64,000 nucleotides of DNA. Source: Patiria pectinifera (taxonomy: Eukaryota > Echinodermata > Asteroidea > Valvatida > Asterinidae). The notes below the pieces were generated by a model. That model saw nothing but the letters and a program-made list of their open reading frames with translations, was not told the origin of the DNA and searched no databases. The stretch covers positions 32,322,900 to 32,386,899 of the forward strand of contig CM057149.1 of assembly GCA_029964075.1 (NCBI GenBank), in the 5' to 3' direction. The translations under genes were made by a program, and so were the position numbers. Below are positions 46,421-57,019 of the stretch, piece after piece (position 1 is the stretch's first letter; each line of letters opens with the position of its first letter).

Positions 46421-48940
46421 AAAGAGGTTGTGGAATGCTGAAAATCGTTTTGTTTTTTATATTTTTATATTGTAGAGTAGACCCATATATAGCATAATGA
46501 CAAACTCCCATTCTTTTCTGATGTGCGTTTATATGTTTATAAAACTGAAATTCATCGAGTAATTTGTTGGTCGGCGAGCGCATAAATGAAATCAGCAGTC
46601 GTCGGGCTCTTCGTAAAATCAGAAAAAGCGTGACGTAATAAACAGGACTCGTTTATACAACGACTGTTTACTGCTGCCCAACCCGCCCCGTCAGCACGTG
46701 TGACTCGCAGTCAAGCAGTGAAAAATCAACATTTTGTAAAAGACTCACGGAAATTGATATTCCTTCCCATTGCTTAATTTTTGGATGAGTATATTGAACA
46801 AGGACACGGTGACATCTGAGCTGTTCTTCCGTATAAATTTGAGCCCCAACTGCCCGAAAAAGAGACCAGCGAAAACACGGATACTGCAACTGGCCAGCTG
46901 AAAATGCCAGGCAATGCGGCTCTGATGAGTTGTTCGGTCTGCGACGTTCGGCGTGAAAAAAAACCAGCTACGTTTTATCCAAGGACTCAAAGTATTATGT
47001 TCATGATAACATTTTTAGATGAGCATGAACAGTCCTATCGCAACTTTCTTCGTGTTTTACCGACAATCTCAAACGTTATTCTGGTAAATATTCAGTCCAA
47101 AGAGACGACAAATCGTCAGGTTGTTTTCGACTGATTATACGCGTACGGCACGCATAACGTATCACGGCAGTGGATGTGGTCGACCGTGTCCAGAAATAAT
47201 GTTGTACGGTTAGCAGCGTCGCGGGCCCCGGTCAAGTTCCTTGCGTTGCCTGGTGCTTTTTATGTATACGTTCGCCACAAAAAAATTAGTCCTCTTCTCT
47301 TTTCTTTCCTTGTGCATTTTAACCCTTGTTTTAACATCCTGAAACGATTATTACGAATTTACTTGAATTTTGAAAGTTTTAACTTTATTGTTCACCCAAA
47401 AAAAGCCGTAAAACAACGCCAAGAGACCATGTAAACCTCGGCCTGTAAACGTGGCTACAAAAAAGTACAATTCATAAATCATAGTCATGCTCCGTTCATA
47501 AAACAAACATCTCTGGACTTACGACATGTTCGGGATCCCGGTTGAAAACAAAATTCACTGGTCCCGAAATTTAACGAGCACTATCATTATTTTCAGTACC
47601 TAATTAAGACTTTATTCAAGAAATTCCAGTAGCAGAGAATTTGTCATTCGATCAAAAGAAGTTCTTGGGAAAATGGAGGCCCGTCACATAATCAGCACTA
47701 ACGTAAGGAAAACTACGCGGTCCTTTTTCTACGCATTTACCTTCAATTTGCAACGCGTGCGCGTATGCTGCGCAGATAATGGAGGGTCGAGGATACATTT
47801 GAACGGTTCTACGGTTCTTCAAGATTGGCAACGGACAAATGGTCCAAAACAGTCTTCCCTATAAATCATTAACAAATCATATCTCTATTATTTCTTGTCC
47901 ATGCAATTTCAACAAATCTCTTGAGAAAAGAAGACTCTTGCCGTACGAAATGTACAGTGCATGATCAGCGCTCTATCCGTTAATTTGGCTGAAATCCGAT
48001 CTCGTGTTTTCGCACGGTACCCTTCGGACAAACTGCATGGCAACGGGGGATTCTTATTACTCCATGCTGACACCCGGACGGGAAAGCTGGAAATTTATTG
48101 CAAACAAAATGCGGTGTGATTACAGCCAGCGACTGACACAATTATAGGCATGTAGGTTTGCCTTGGCCTAGTGCGTTTGCTACCCGTACACGTATCAACA
48201 ACGAATTATTTTGAAATTCCAACACCGTTTACCGGTGTCAAAATCTACGGTCCCGGGCCCAGCGGCCGGGCCCGGGCCGGCCAGCGGCACAAGTACACCC
48301 GTGAATTTCCAGCCAACTTTACATACATAGCGCGTGTCACGGTGATGCGATATGGCGATGTGCATGTACTTATGTGAACGATCGAACGATGTTGATGTAC
48401 GCAGACATTTCTTACTATGGTTGGCCGTTAGGGCAAACACAAAAGAATGATCCCCGATCTATAAATAAAATGATGTGTAACTATCAAAACACTGAATAAT
48501 CAATAGAAAGTACCAAAAAGTCAATGGAGATATCTTCCTATTAAATTCTAAACTTGCCCATTAGAATTTCAGGGGTAAAAGCTGTTGCCAACTACGGTTG
48601 AATTTATGGAGCATGTGGCTGCCCATACAAAATGTCGCTCAGAGTAATTGTAAACAAAGTCATGTCGTTGCGCGGAGTGATTTGCAAAAAGTTTCGCTGG
48701 AACTACGCTGCATCGGGAGTCCTGTTTATTACGTCACGATTTACTATGTTTTGTTTGCTGCCCCCAACGACGACTTTTACACAAATTGCACGTTCGGGTG
48801 GAATCAGGACCTGAAAAACAGCTCGAAAAAGTGCCTTTTGTATTCATTTCATGACAGAAACAATAGGCGTTTTTATTTCATCACACCCTAGGATACCCGA
48901 AAAATGACGGAAATGTCTTCGAGCATTCCACAACCTCTTT
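46421..48940. mobile_element. 2.5-kb DNA element inserted in duplicon B
   Basis: Ends AAAGAGGTTGTGGAATGCT and AGCATTCCACAACCTCTTT are inverted. A second inverted pair, CGTGACGTAATAAACAGGACTC, lies near 46630 and 48720. Duplicon A has 18 other bases at this point, so the insertion came with a small loss. Interior frames are short and no transposase was recognised; probably non-autonomous. Confidence 0.65.
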
Positions 48941-49308
48941 AATTATAAAGTAAATCAAGCTACACACTGTCCGTTGACTCCATTAAGTGGGATGAAGACT
49001 TCGCAATCCAAACACGTCTCCTTGGTTTTGCCCTGAGATCCTGCAATATAAAGGTTCACTTTATTTTAAAGCGTTTTGTATTGTGTCATTAACTTCAATG
49101 TTTTCAATGCCCTGAAATTTCTGACAGTTGGAAAAAAAGTCCATTCCAGCCAGAGCGTAATATTAGTTGGAATTAAATCTGTGTTTCAGAGGGGCTAAGA
49201 TGGTCTCAGGGGGATCCACATCCTCTTTTACCATATTTGTATATAACTTGAATCGTTCTTTAAAAAAAGTGATAGTTTTCTAGAGGTATTTTAGCATGTT
49301 TTTATATC

Positions 49309-49314
49309 TTTATT
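49309..49314 (-). terminator. Poly(A) signal, gene 2
   Basis: AATAAA on the minus strand, about 240 bases after the stop. It is conserved at the same relative place in gene 1. Confidence 0.45.
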
Positions 49315-49551
49315 TTCTCGGTACCTCTTCTGGTTATTGTTCTCCTGCAAAGGGAGAGAGAATTGCACAAGTCATTCAATTTGTCCTAGCTCCTTCAGTA
49401 CAGTCAATATAATGTTATTCCCATCAAGGTTACAATGCTAACTTTGAAAGAAAGAATAATATGTCATGTATCTCCAAAAAAAAAAAAAACAGTTAACGTA
49501 GTCCTGCACCACAGCTACTGCCGTATTCTCAAACAAATTTGTTTACAGGCC

Positions 49552-49686
49552 TCATTTTGGTGTGTGGACTTTTTTTATCCTGCTAGTTCCGACAAAACCA
49601 CTGTAATATATTGCAGAGTTTTCGTTTCTGAATAACGGGTGATGGTTAAATGATTCGTAATCAATTGTTATCATTATTTTATTTCT
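49552..49686 (-). CDS. Gene 2 exon 7: cytoplasmic tail
   Basis: 135 bases including the stop, phase 0, with acceptor TTGTGGAG. It encodes 44 residues starting RNKIMITIDYESF and ending KKVHTPK. T-I-D-Y-E-S-F and A-I-Y-Y-S-G-F resemble ITIM/ITAM-type docking motifs with Phe at +3. An alternative upstream acceptor in the same frame (after N-W-Q) would add about 45 residues. The short form is preferred because the added part does not look protein-like. Confidence 0.65.
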   Translation of the reverse strand, partial: RNKIMITIDYESFNHHPLFRNENSAIYYSGFVGTSRIKKVHTPK

Positions 49687-52600
49687 CTCCACAATAAAAT
49701 GATTAAAAAATATAACATGCATAAAAACCGTTAAAACAGGAGGTGATGTGAAATGTGGAGAAGGCAATACTGAGAAGGACAATAATTTTCCTATACTAGA
49801 AGGTTCAGTCTGCCAATTAATACAACGATAACACACGAATAAAGCAATGGAGGAGGAATAAAAACCATCAAACAAATTGATTCAAAAGGATGAATGCTAA
49901 AAAACAACCAATAATATTGTAACTAAACCGCAAATATCTCATACAGAATGATTTTTTGACGTGTATAACACCATCACTGACTTTACAACGAAACAAAATT
50001 GTTACCACGTAAGTGTGCTGGTATATAAGACTGTCTAGAGATTCTAAAAAATACTAGAAAATATTTGCGTACCTCGATGTCATTCTTTTGTTCAGGCATC
50101 CTCTGAAATGACAATGAAAATTATACGACAAAACTACATGTTAGTGCATAAACAATATAACACAAAACAAATTAGCTCCTTTAATGATTTTGAGTTCCTT
50201 AGTCTGCCTTTTTTTATGTTATCTTAGGTATTTTAACACATGTAATCGGCGGCCATAATCAACAAGATAGAGACAGAAGATCTGAAGCATCATTCCTGTA
50301 TCATACATGCCTTGTTTAAACTCAAAACATGACGTCATTGCCAACTTTTGTGATTCAAGGTTAAACCTTAGTTGTACTGAAAGCACTTAGACAATCAACC
50401 AACGTTTAGTGCACATATCAGGCGCATGTGCATGTTAAAACACCATTTGTTCGTATTTGCTACAACATATTTACTTTTTTTATTGATTAACTGAGAGTGT
50501 CCATGAATTTAAAAGAAACGTATTTTTTGTGATCAGGCCCCTGCCCTGCCCCAATTTACCTTGCAGGCAGCAATAATCAAACCAACGATAACAGCCAATG
50601 ACAGGCACAAAACAACTGTGAGCCCCATCACAGCATTCTGAGAGCTATCTTGAACGTCCTTAACAGCAGATTTAAAGCCCAACCTAGGTATCAATCTTGC
50701 AGCTGCGGGAGGTTGAACTGATGTCATATCTGCAAATATTATTTGAAATTCGTTTAAAAATCACCATTGCAAATATATTTATTAATTGTAATGACTTACT
50801 TAGTTTTTGATGTTCTGACGTAAAAAAAGTCTTGCTCTAAAGGGTATTTTGATAGTTCTTATGAAGACATGTATTTTAATTAAAGCAAGGCGAACGATAC
50901 TTGCTTGCTCATTGCTCTTGAAGTTCAAGAAACTTATTAATTCAGCATGACATCAATTATGCAGCATTTGCAAGGGTAACAAAATACTGTTTTTTTTTAA
51001 TTTACAAAGCATTTACAGTGCATACCATTCATTTCAATGGGATTTGTTTCAGAAAAGCCATCGCACACAAAAGCATTTTAACCAAAAATATTGATAAACA
51101 GAACAATGAATCGAAATCTCAAACAAAGGCAACAGCTACAATGCTACATGTATTTCCATGAATATTATTTCAAATCGCATCGTACATTATAAGCACTATA
51201 CATACACTGTATGTAATGGATTACAAAACAAAAGTTAATAGGGAAAGACAATTTTGAACGGATTGATTTTGCTTGTCAGGGAGAAAAATAGGGGTAATTT
51301 AGGTAAGGAAATATTAGGGAAAATGTATTAATTTATTTTAAGGTAAACAAAGTATGTCATTTGCAGCAGTAATTTTTTGGCAGATGGAGTCGAGGCGTGC
51401 AAAGCAGGGACAGCAGAAATTCTGCTAGACAAATTTGAGGAATTAGACGAGAACAATGAGTATCCATGCTCACATGGTTTCTGAGAGGTACGATGAGCTG
51501 CGGTGACAGTCACCGTCACGTGACTACCATTCCTGGCGCCCAGAGCCTCCCCGTGTGCTTGACATCTGTACATCGTGTCCACGTCACTCATTATAATTGG
51601 GATTGATGCTAAGGTGGTGAATGTGTTCACCGAATACTCACCTAAAACGCAACACAAAAAGCAGAGCTGTTATTAAGATAAGAAGCCAATTGCACAGCCG
51701 CACCGGAGTGGTTTTTAAACGCGGGAGGGGGCATCACAAAAACATGTTGACACTTTGTTTGACCGGACACTTAGCCTCCGTTAAATCAAATAGTGAAGGG
51801 GGGGGGGGGGGCTGGTACCATCTTCCAAAAAAGGGGCCGCTCTTCAAAATGCCCCCAGCCCCCCCCCCCCCCCGGTTCCGCCGCCCCTACAATTGCATGA
51901 ATTAACTTGCTAAGCATGGAAAGTTTTACCTACAGATACGGGTGTATGTATACACGTAATCCCAAAAGATGTCCCTCTTGAGGGTATATAGAATTCTCAT
52001 TGTCAAACTTGTAACGGAGCAAAATGGACTTGGGTTACATTAATGGCCTTTGTTTCAAAACCACTGAACCCGAATCCAATCATCAATTTTATTTTTGAAC
52101 TTGAATTTTTTTCTTCATAAAAAACGAGCATTCCTTCCCCCCTCCAGACGGACTTTGGTTTTAGGACACTCTGTATAGATGGCGCATGCCACAATGTATT
52201 TGCACACAGCAATAACCAAAAGTTCGCAGCGAATGACAGGCAAACAGCAATCATGGCATTTTGGGAGCTATCTGGAGCATACGTGGAAATGTTTTGCACA
52301 CGGAAAAGCGTGAGAAACTGTTTCTCTTAACTTACACAGCTCTTTGAAAAGCGGACCCTATCCTTGAAATCATACTTTCATAATTATGTAGTAAATGTTC
52401 AACATATATTTTAGCCTGCGACATACTAAAAATTACCTCGTGCAAAGATGTTCCAAATCAGAGACATGATACAAGAATGTAGAGCAGGCTTATGTTATAC
52501 ATTCCCACGTTACGGGGGGGGGGGGGGGGACACCCTGAGATTCAGTTATTAAACCCGATACTTACTCGATTGTACGGTGAACCTGTCGCTGATGAGTTGT

Positions 52601-54524
52601 GTGTCACCGTCACTATACTCCAGCAGCCATCGGAGAGCCACGGCAGGCTTGGTATCCCGTACGATGCAGGTCAACATTGGTTTCTTGATGTCTTTCGGTA
52701 ACTCTGCCTCGCACGCAGTCTCAGAGATACGTTCAGTGCATTGAGTCACGTCAGGAAACGGCTCTTTGGGAGATACTACACAACATTTCAACACAAATAC
52801 CATTGGCACAAATTTGAATCACTATTATCTGAATTGAAATACATTGAAAGGAAATCCCAAGCCAAGCTTTTTCATGAGATATGTCAAACGTGAATTGGCT
52901 TCTAAATCCAGCGGTAAATTTAAATTAATCCTTTAAATAATTCCGCCCTTCAGAAAATTGGTTGAAAACTGAGTTGGACACGCATGAATACAATTAATTA
53001 CTAATCACCAACCACCTCACCTTTGACACGCTTAGTCACGTGATCATCAACTACCATTTTCAATTTTGGTTTGAGCCTACAGTAGTAGGTCCCTTCATCT
53101 GAGTCGGTGACGTTCTCAATAACCAGAGAGAAGTTTCCGTTGATGTCATACACGCCCACCGGGATGCCGTTTTGTGGAGCGACCTTCCCTAGGAAGTAGG
53201 AGATCAAGAGCTTTTCATCTCGTACTCGGGGGAAGTACCAGTACATGGCGTCGATCTGATCCAGCGGGATTCGTCCGGATGCGACGGGAGGGCAGGATAG
53301 GATTCCAGGGTTGCCTCGCTCCAGGAAGATGGTTCCATCCTCGTTCTTACTTGCGTGGATGCCAGTAGCCACCACAAAAACAACTATAATGGGATGATGT
53401 ACCAATGCATCTTATTAGAAACTATACGTTATCAAGATCTAGAGGATAATAATAATAATAATAAAATTGCATTTATTATGCGCATATACCATAAAATGTT
53501 CAAATGCGCATTACAAAATTTGAACAGTAGCTAAAATATAAAAAATATTAAAAATACACATTCGAATTAAACATTAATCTTAAATGTAAAAAACCACTAG
53601 ATATTTTAGAAAACACTGTTATAGCAATGAAACTTAAAATTACAAAAACAAGACCTACAATTAAAATAGATAATAGTAAAACCTTATACGAATGCCTTTG
53701 TAAAAGAAAAGTCTTAAGCTTAGTCTAAAAATCTGTTAGAGACTGAACAGACAGAATTTCAAGCTGGGAGCGGCTTTTGCAAATGCACGATCCCCCATAG
53801 TCTTTTGCATTCTCCCAGATGGATAATCAAAAAGCAAGCGCCCATTGGATCGCAGGGAATACTTGGAATGGACCCTAACTTTCAACATATCTATAATGTA
53901 TCTGGGAGCAAGATCATGAAGAGCATTGAAGGTCAACAGAAGGATTTTAAAGTGTATGCGGGATTGTATAGGCAACCAATGTAACTGATAAAGTAGAGGA
54001 GTAACATGGTTCAATGATGGTTTTGCCACAAACAAGCCTTGCTGCAGCATTCTGAACCCGTTGAAGCATTACTAATTGTGAATTTGGTAAGCCATAATAT
54101 TGACCGTTGCAATAATCAAGGCGACTGGTTATGAAAGCATGCACCAAAGTAATCAATGGATCACGTTGGTGGACAATTAACAGAACAAATGTATAAAGCA
54201 AAAGAGTAATTGTTGCATATTACACTTATGGTTGTTGTCATTTCTAGTACAACTCGTAAGGCATTTTTGGCAATGTAATTTCACCCCAAAAGCCCCCCAT
54301 TTGATAGACCTCTTATAAGTCGCAATAATCTCCTTCTGCGCCTCCATTCGAAACAAAAATTACCTAACTCTTTTCGAAAATTGACAAAAGCTCAAATTTC
54401 GAGTACAAAACAAAATTGGCGCATGTTCACATTCGTTCCTGACTGCAATGCGCAATGAATGCCATTTACCTAGAACTATCCACAGGTCTGCATTGTGTGC
54501 CTGGACTAGCATGTTGAAAAGCAT
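49552..54524 (-). CDS. Ig-superfamily V+C membrane receptor, gene 2 (complete model, 7 exons)
   Basis: Predicted type I cell-surface receptor. Exons on the minus strand: 54524-54470 leader, 53383-53021 V domain, 52775-52566 and 51641-51492 C-type domain, 50729-50560 transmembrane, 50102-50073 micro-exon, 49686-49552 tail with stop. Lengths 55, 363, 210, 150, 170, 30 and 135 sum to 1113 bases, which is 370 codons plus stop. All junctions are GT-AG, and phases run 1-1-1-1-0-0, as usual for Ig modules. The V domain has the Cys, Trp and D-x-x-x-x-Y-Y-C pattern of V-sets. The tail carries two I-x-Y-x-x-F motifs. The ligand is unknown, and the role is inferred from architecture: an innate or allorecognition receptor. 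A LINE sits in intron 1 and a relic transmembrane exon in the intron between the two C exons. The exon plan matches gene 1 at 6.9-12.4 kb. Confidence 0.82.
50073..50102 (-). CDS. Gene 2 exon 6: 30-base juxtamembrane micro-exon
   Basis: Ten codons, RMPEQKNDIE, phase 0 at both ends, with acceptor TTCAG and donor GAG|GTACGC. It matches exactly in length and peptide in gene 1. Being phase 0-0, it could be skipped without a frame change. Confidence 0.75.
50560..50729 (-). CDS. Gene 2 exon 5: stalk and transmembrane segment
   Basis: 170 bases, phase 1 to 0, with acceptor TTTGCAG and donor AAG|GTAAAT. A stalk of about 30 residues is followed by roughly 23 hydrophobic residues, from AVMGLTVVLC to GLIIAAC, and then Lys. 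This is a standard single-pass anchor with a positive stop-transfer residue. Confidence 0.82.
51492..51641 (-). CDS. Gene 2 exon 4: second half of C-type Ig domain
   Basis: 150 bases, phase 1 to 1, with acceptor TTTTAG and donor C|GTACC. It begins E-Y-S-V-N-T and includes D-T-M-Y-R-C-Q-A, the second domain Cys, and an N-G-S glycosylation site. The intron before it is 924 bases, mostly unlike gene 1, and holds the relic transmembrane exon. Confidence 0.82.
52199..52285 (-). pseudogene. Relic of an extra transmembrane exon inside gene 2
   Basis: The minus strand reads D-S-S-Q-N-A-M-I-A-V and then a hydrophobic run, closely matching the gene 2 transmembrane exon (D-S-S-Q-N-A-V-M-G-L). It lies between the two C-domain exons, where a transmembrane exon has no place, and it lacks the clean acceptor and donor of the real exons. 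It is best read as a leftover of another receptor copy after unequal exchange. Gene 1 has nothing similar in this intron. Confidence 0.6.
52566..52775 (-). CDS. Gene 2 exon 3: first half of C-type Ig domain
   Basis: 210 bases, phase 1 to 1, with acceptor TTGTGTAG and donor A|GTAAG. It encodes two Cys (V-T-Q-C and E-T-A-C) followed by MLTCIVRD and the Trp in ALRWLLE. This is the C-strand half of a C1/C2-like Ig domain, completed by the next exon. The same length and phases are kept in gene 1. Confidence 0.82.
53021..53383 (-). CDS. Gene 2 exon 2: end of leader plus Ig V-type domain
   Basis: 363 bases, phase 1 to 1, with acceptor TATAG at 53384-53386 and donor G|GTGAGG. After the leader end the domain shows ILSC (first Cys), MYWYF (Trp), and FSLVIENVTDSDEGTYYC (second Cys, the V-set D-x-G-x-Y-x-C core). 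NVT is a likely N-glycosylation site. The exon is 27 bases longer than its gene 1 counterpart, all by whole codons near the domain start. There is no clear J-like G-x-G after the second Cys, so this is V-like without a rearranging J element. Confidence 0.85.
53446..54205 (-). mobile_element. LINE 3' end (L2/CR1-like) in intron 1 of gene 2
   Basis: The minus strand encodes the end of a reverse-transcriptase ORF: LVHAFITSRLDYCN, VQNAAARLVCGK, LHWLPIQSRIHFKI, then LRSNGRLLFDY and GDRAFAKAAPSL, ending at a stop near 53736. There is a frame change near 54020. It is 5' truncated and ends in an (ATT)n tail at 53464-53446, typical of L2-type LINEs. Absent from gene 1. Confidence 0.85.
54470..54524 (-). 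CDS. Gene 2 exon 1: leader (signal peptide, first half)
   Basis: The 55-base exon starts at an ATG at 54524 and ends G|GTAAAT, phase 1. It encodes MLFNMLVQAHNADLWIVL plus one base. Joined in phase to the next exon it gives a hydrophobic stretch ending in V-A-T-G-I-H-A, which suits signal-peptidase cleavage after Ala. A second in-frame ATG lies at 54512. The phase-1 split inside the leader is common in Ig receptor genes. Seen: ATG, donor and phase match. Inferred: that this is the true leader; no transcript is available. Confidence 0.65.
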
Positions 54525-54695
54525 CACCGCTGGAAAAAAAAATATTAAAAAAAAGTTAATCAGGGGTACACACTACTAGGGAACGGAAGGATATTAACTA
54601 AAAAGGCTTGATCTATAAAGGGGGTTATTCTACTGAAAACACACACACAAAATACATTATAAAATACTATACAATGAAAAATACAATATCAGCAC

Positions 54696-56720
54696 GTGGC
54701 CCATACCACCTGCCGCAAGAACAGGGTCGCTACATTTGTCAAGGATCAAGGTATCACTTGGACCGTCGCGGCGAGATGCTTACCGGAAAGCGATATCGAA
54801 TGGCATGCTGTAGAGGTGCTGAATACTAGGTATGTCAACGTCTACAAACCTCCACCTGTGAGACTCAAGATGACATCATTGCCCACTTTCCCTGCCCCTT
54901 GCCCGTATGTAGGCGATTTCAACTGAAGGCACACAGACTGGGGGTACCACTCTAGCAACCGGCACGGGGAGACTCTTGCCTACTGGGTTTCAGCGAAAAA
55001 CCTGTCACTCCTGTACAACCCAAAGAACCCTGACAGCTTTACATCAGGACGCTGGAATACCGGAAGTTACCTGGATCTAGCCTTCGCAAGAGTAAACACT
55101 GGACAAGTCCTCCCAGAACGACGTGTCGTGACCGGTTTCCAAGGTCACAGCATCCGGTATCAATCGTACTTCCGGCATCACTTTTAAACCCCACCTCAAG
55201 TAACCAGCGAGGAGGCGACCGAACACCTGGCAAAAACACTGCTGGCACGTAAAAAAAAAAAGACTAGCACGAGCGGCGAAGCCGCGAGGGCCTTTACAAT
55301 CTCGTGGAACTAATCAACTTATTCAATTATTCACGTAGTATAAATCAATCATTATAAACCAATCATCTGACGGTGGTTTGCGGTTACCGGCAACAGCACG
55401 CGCGCCATGCTGTTTGGCGCCAGACGACGGCTGATTTACGTTCGGGCTGCATTTTCATTGGTCAATTCACAACGGGTAATGCATTATGCATGTATACCAA
55501 ATCGGTAGACAAATGTAAAGAAATTTATAAGTATTCTCCACGAGATGGTAAAGGCCCTCGCGGCTTCGCCGCTCGTGCTCGTCTGTTTACGTGTCAGCAT
55601 CCGGGATGCGTCACGTATCCGGGTAAGCGCGTGGGACTTGACTAAAGGCTACCAAGATCCTGGCTGTTTGGCGCCAGACGACGGCTGATTTACGTTAGGG
55701 CTGCATTTTCATTGGTCAATTCATAACGGGTAATGCATTATGCATGTCTACCAAATCGGTAGACAAATGTAAAGAAAAACATAAGCATTCTCTACGAGAT
55801 GGTAAAGGCCATCGCGGCTTCGCCGCTCGTGCTCGTCTGTTTACGTGTCAGCATCCGGGATGCGTCACGTGTCCGGATAAGCGCGTGGGACTTGACTAAA
55901 GGCTACCAAGATCCTGGCACTGCTTACCGAGCATTCTCAGCAACGTTATGATGCGCAACAAAAAAAAAGAGATCCCACCAGGATATTGCAAGAATTACAT
56001 TCCATGCTGGGACTAAGAATGCCAGGCCTTGTACGATCAGTTTGAAGATTCGACCGCTGCAGAAGACAGCAAGTCAGCATCTGATGCCCTGATGGACCAT
56101 CTGGACCAAAAGCGTCAAGCTCGTTGTATAGAAACGGTTGAGTCTGTGGACTTTGCCCACTCCAGCAGAAAGGCCTGACGCACAGTAAACCCAATGACTG
56201 GCCGAGGAAAAGCAACCTCATGCAAGTGCCCGGTCTCAGCCAACAACATTGCCTCACAACCAGTGAAGAATGACCAGCATAACCATCGTGATAGGTCATT
56301 CCAGAGGGAACTGACGAAGAGGTGTGGAAATCACCCGGCTTCGACACAAACCTATCATCTGACTTCACACCATCTAAAGTCCGAGACGCTACCGCCAGCG
56401 AGCAAGACAGCGGAAGTGGGAGACCGCAAGGGCAACCATGCAATCACCGCTCCACAGGTTCATGGACTCGCCGTCGGACAACCCTCCTGGACTCCTCCTC
56501 AATTTAGTCAGTTCGCATCAACCACCTGATGAGGGGATTCGACCGATTTGCATCCTGCATGCATCAGTTGCAGTTGGCACCCACCCCTTTGTGAATGCGA
56601 AGAGACACAGACGGCCGACCACATAATTGACGACCGCCCCCTGTACTCTTCTTCAAAAAGCCGAACTGGACTGGAGTCTCTAGATCCATCTTCAAGAAGA
56701 TGGCATAATACAGAGCGCGT
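54696..56720 (+). mobile_element. Broken non-LTR retrotransposon (LINE), interrupted
   Basis: Three collinear parts on the plus strand. The first is an AP-endonuclease domain, 54696-55235: VGDFN, a stop, then HTDWGYHSSN, NPKNPDSFTSGRWNTGS and LDLAFA. The second is the segment before the reverse transcriptase, 55920-56380: NPMTGRGK, CPVSANNIASQ. The third is a C-terminal zinc-knuckle-like part, 56548-56660: CECEETQTADHI. Most of the reverse transcriptase is deleted, and a tandem MITE is inserted at 55264-55917. Confidence 0.8.
55264..55917. mobile_element. MITE with GAGCGGCGAAGCCGCGAGGGCC ends, right half tandemly doubled
   Basis: Left end at 55266-55310 (GCACGAGCGGCGAAGCCGC). The inverted right end is seen twice, at 55539-55584 and 55791-55835, because a 254-base segment (55410-55663) is repeated at 55664-55917. 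It sits inside the LINE. Confidence 0.65.
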
Positions 56721-56906
56721 GACACAACCTTTGTTTCTGTGTCTAGATTTTTTTATCCATGTCTATACGCGACAACGGGTGAATGACCGAAGAGCTGGGT
56801 GTTTTATTTGTAGGTAGTAGGGTGGAACAAAGAGCTTCAGCTGTATATTTCGAGAAAGATTTCAAATCAAAAGTTGCTGAATCATGTTTTGAAATGGGCC
56901 TGAATT

Positions 56907-57019
56907 CAGTGGCGTAGCCAAGGGGGCGTGGGGGGCGACAGCCCTTCCCCCCATGAAACCTTGTCGCCCCCAGTCGCCCCAGCGCCCCCTCCACTGAAAA
57001 ATTCCTGGCTACGCCACTG
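56907..57019. mobile_element. Short hAT-type MITE, left member
   Basis: 113 bases, almost all inverted repeat (GGCGACAGCCC against the GCGCCCC side). Only its left flank matches the composite target duplication. Confidence 0.7.

Larger units (their letters stand above)
40288..53383. repeat. Segmental duplicon B
   Basis: Second copy of duplicon A. It carries a 2.5-kb element (46421-48940) that A lacks and the complete right arm of the fold-back element. It lacks the solo LTR, the 10.1-kb inverted-repeat insert and the G/C-rich insert near 5.3 kb that are found in A. Confidence 0.9.

Noticed and set aside
55946-56443. 165-codon minus-strand frame
   Set aside because: Opposite strand of the LINE linker region, which reads as the known LINE protein on the plus strand.
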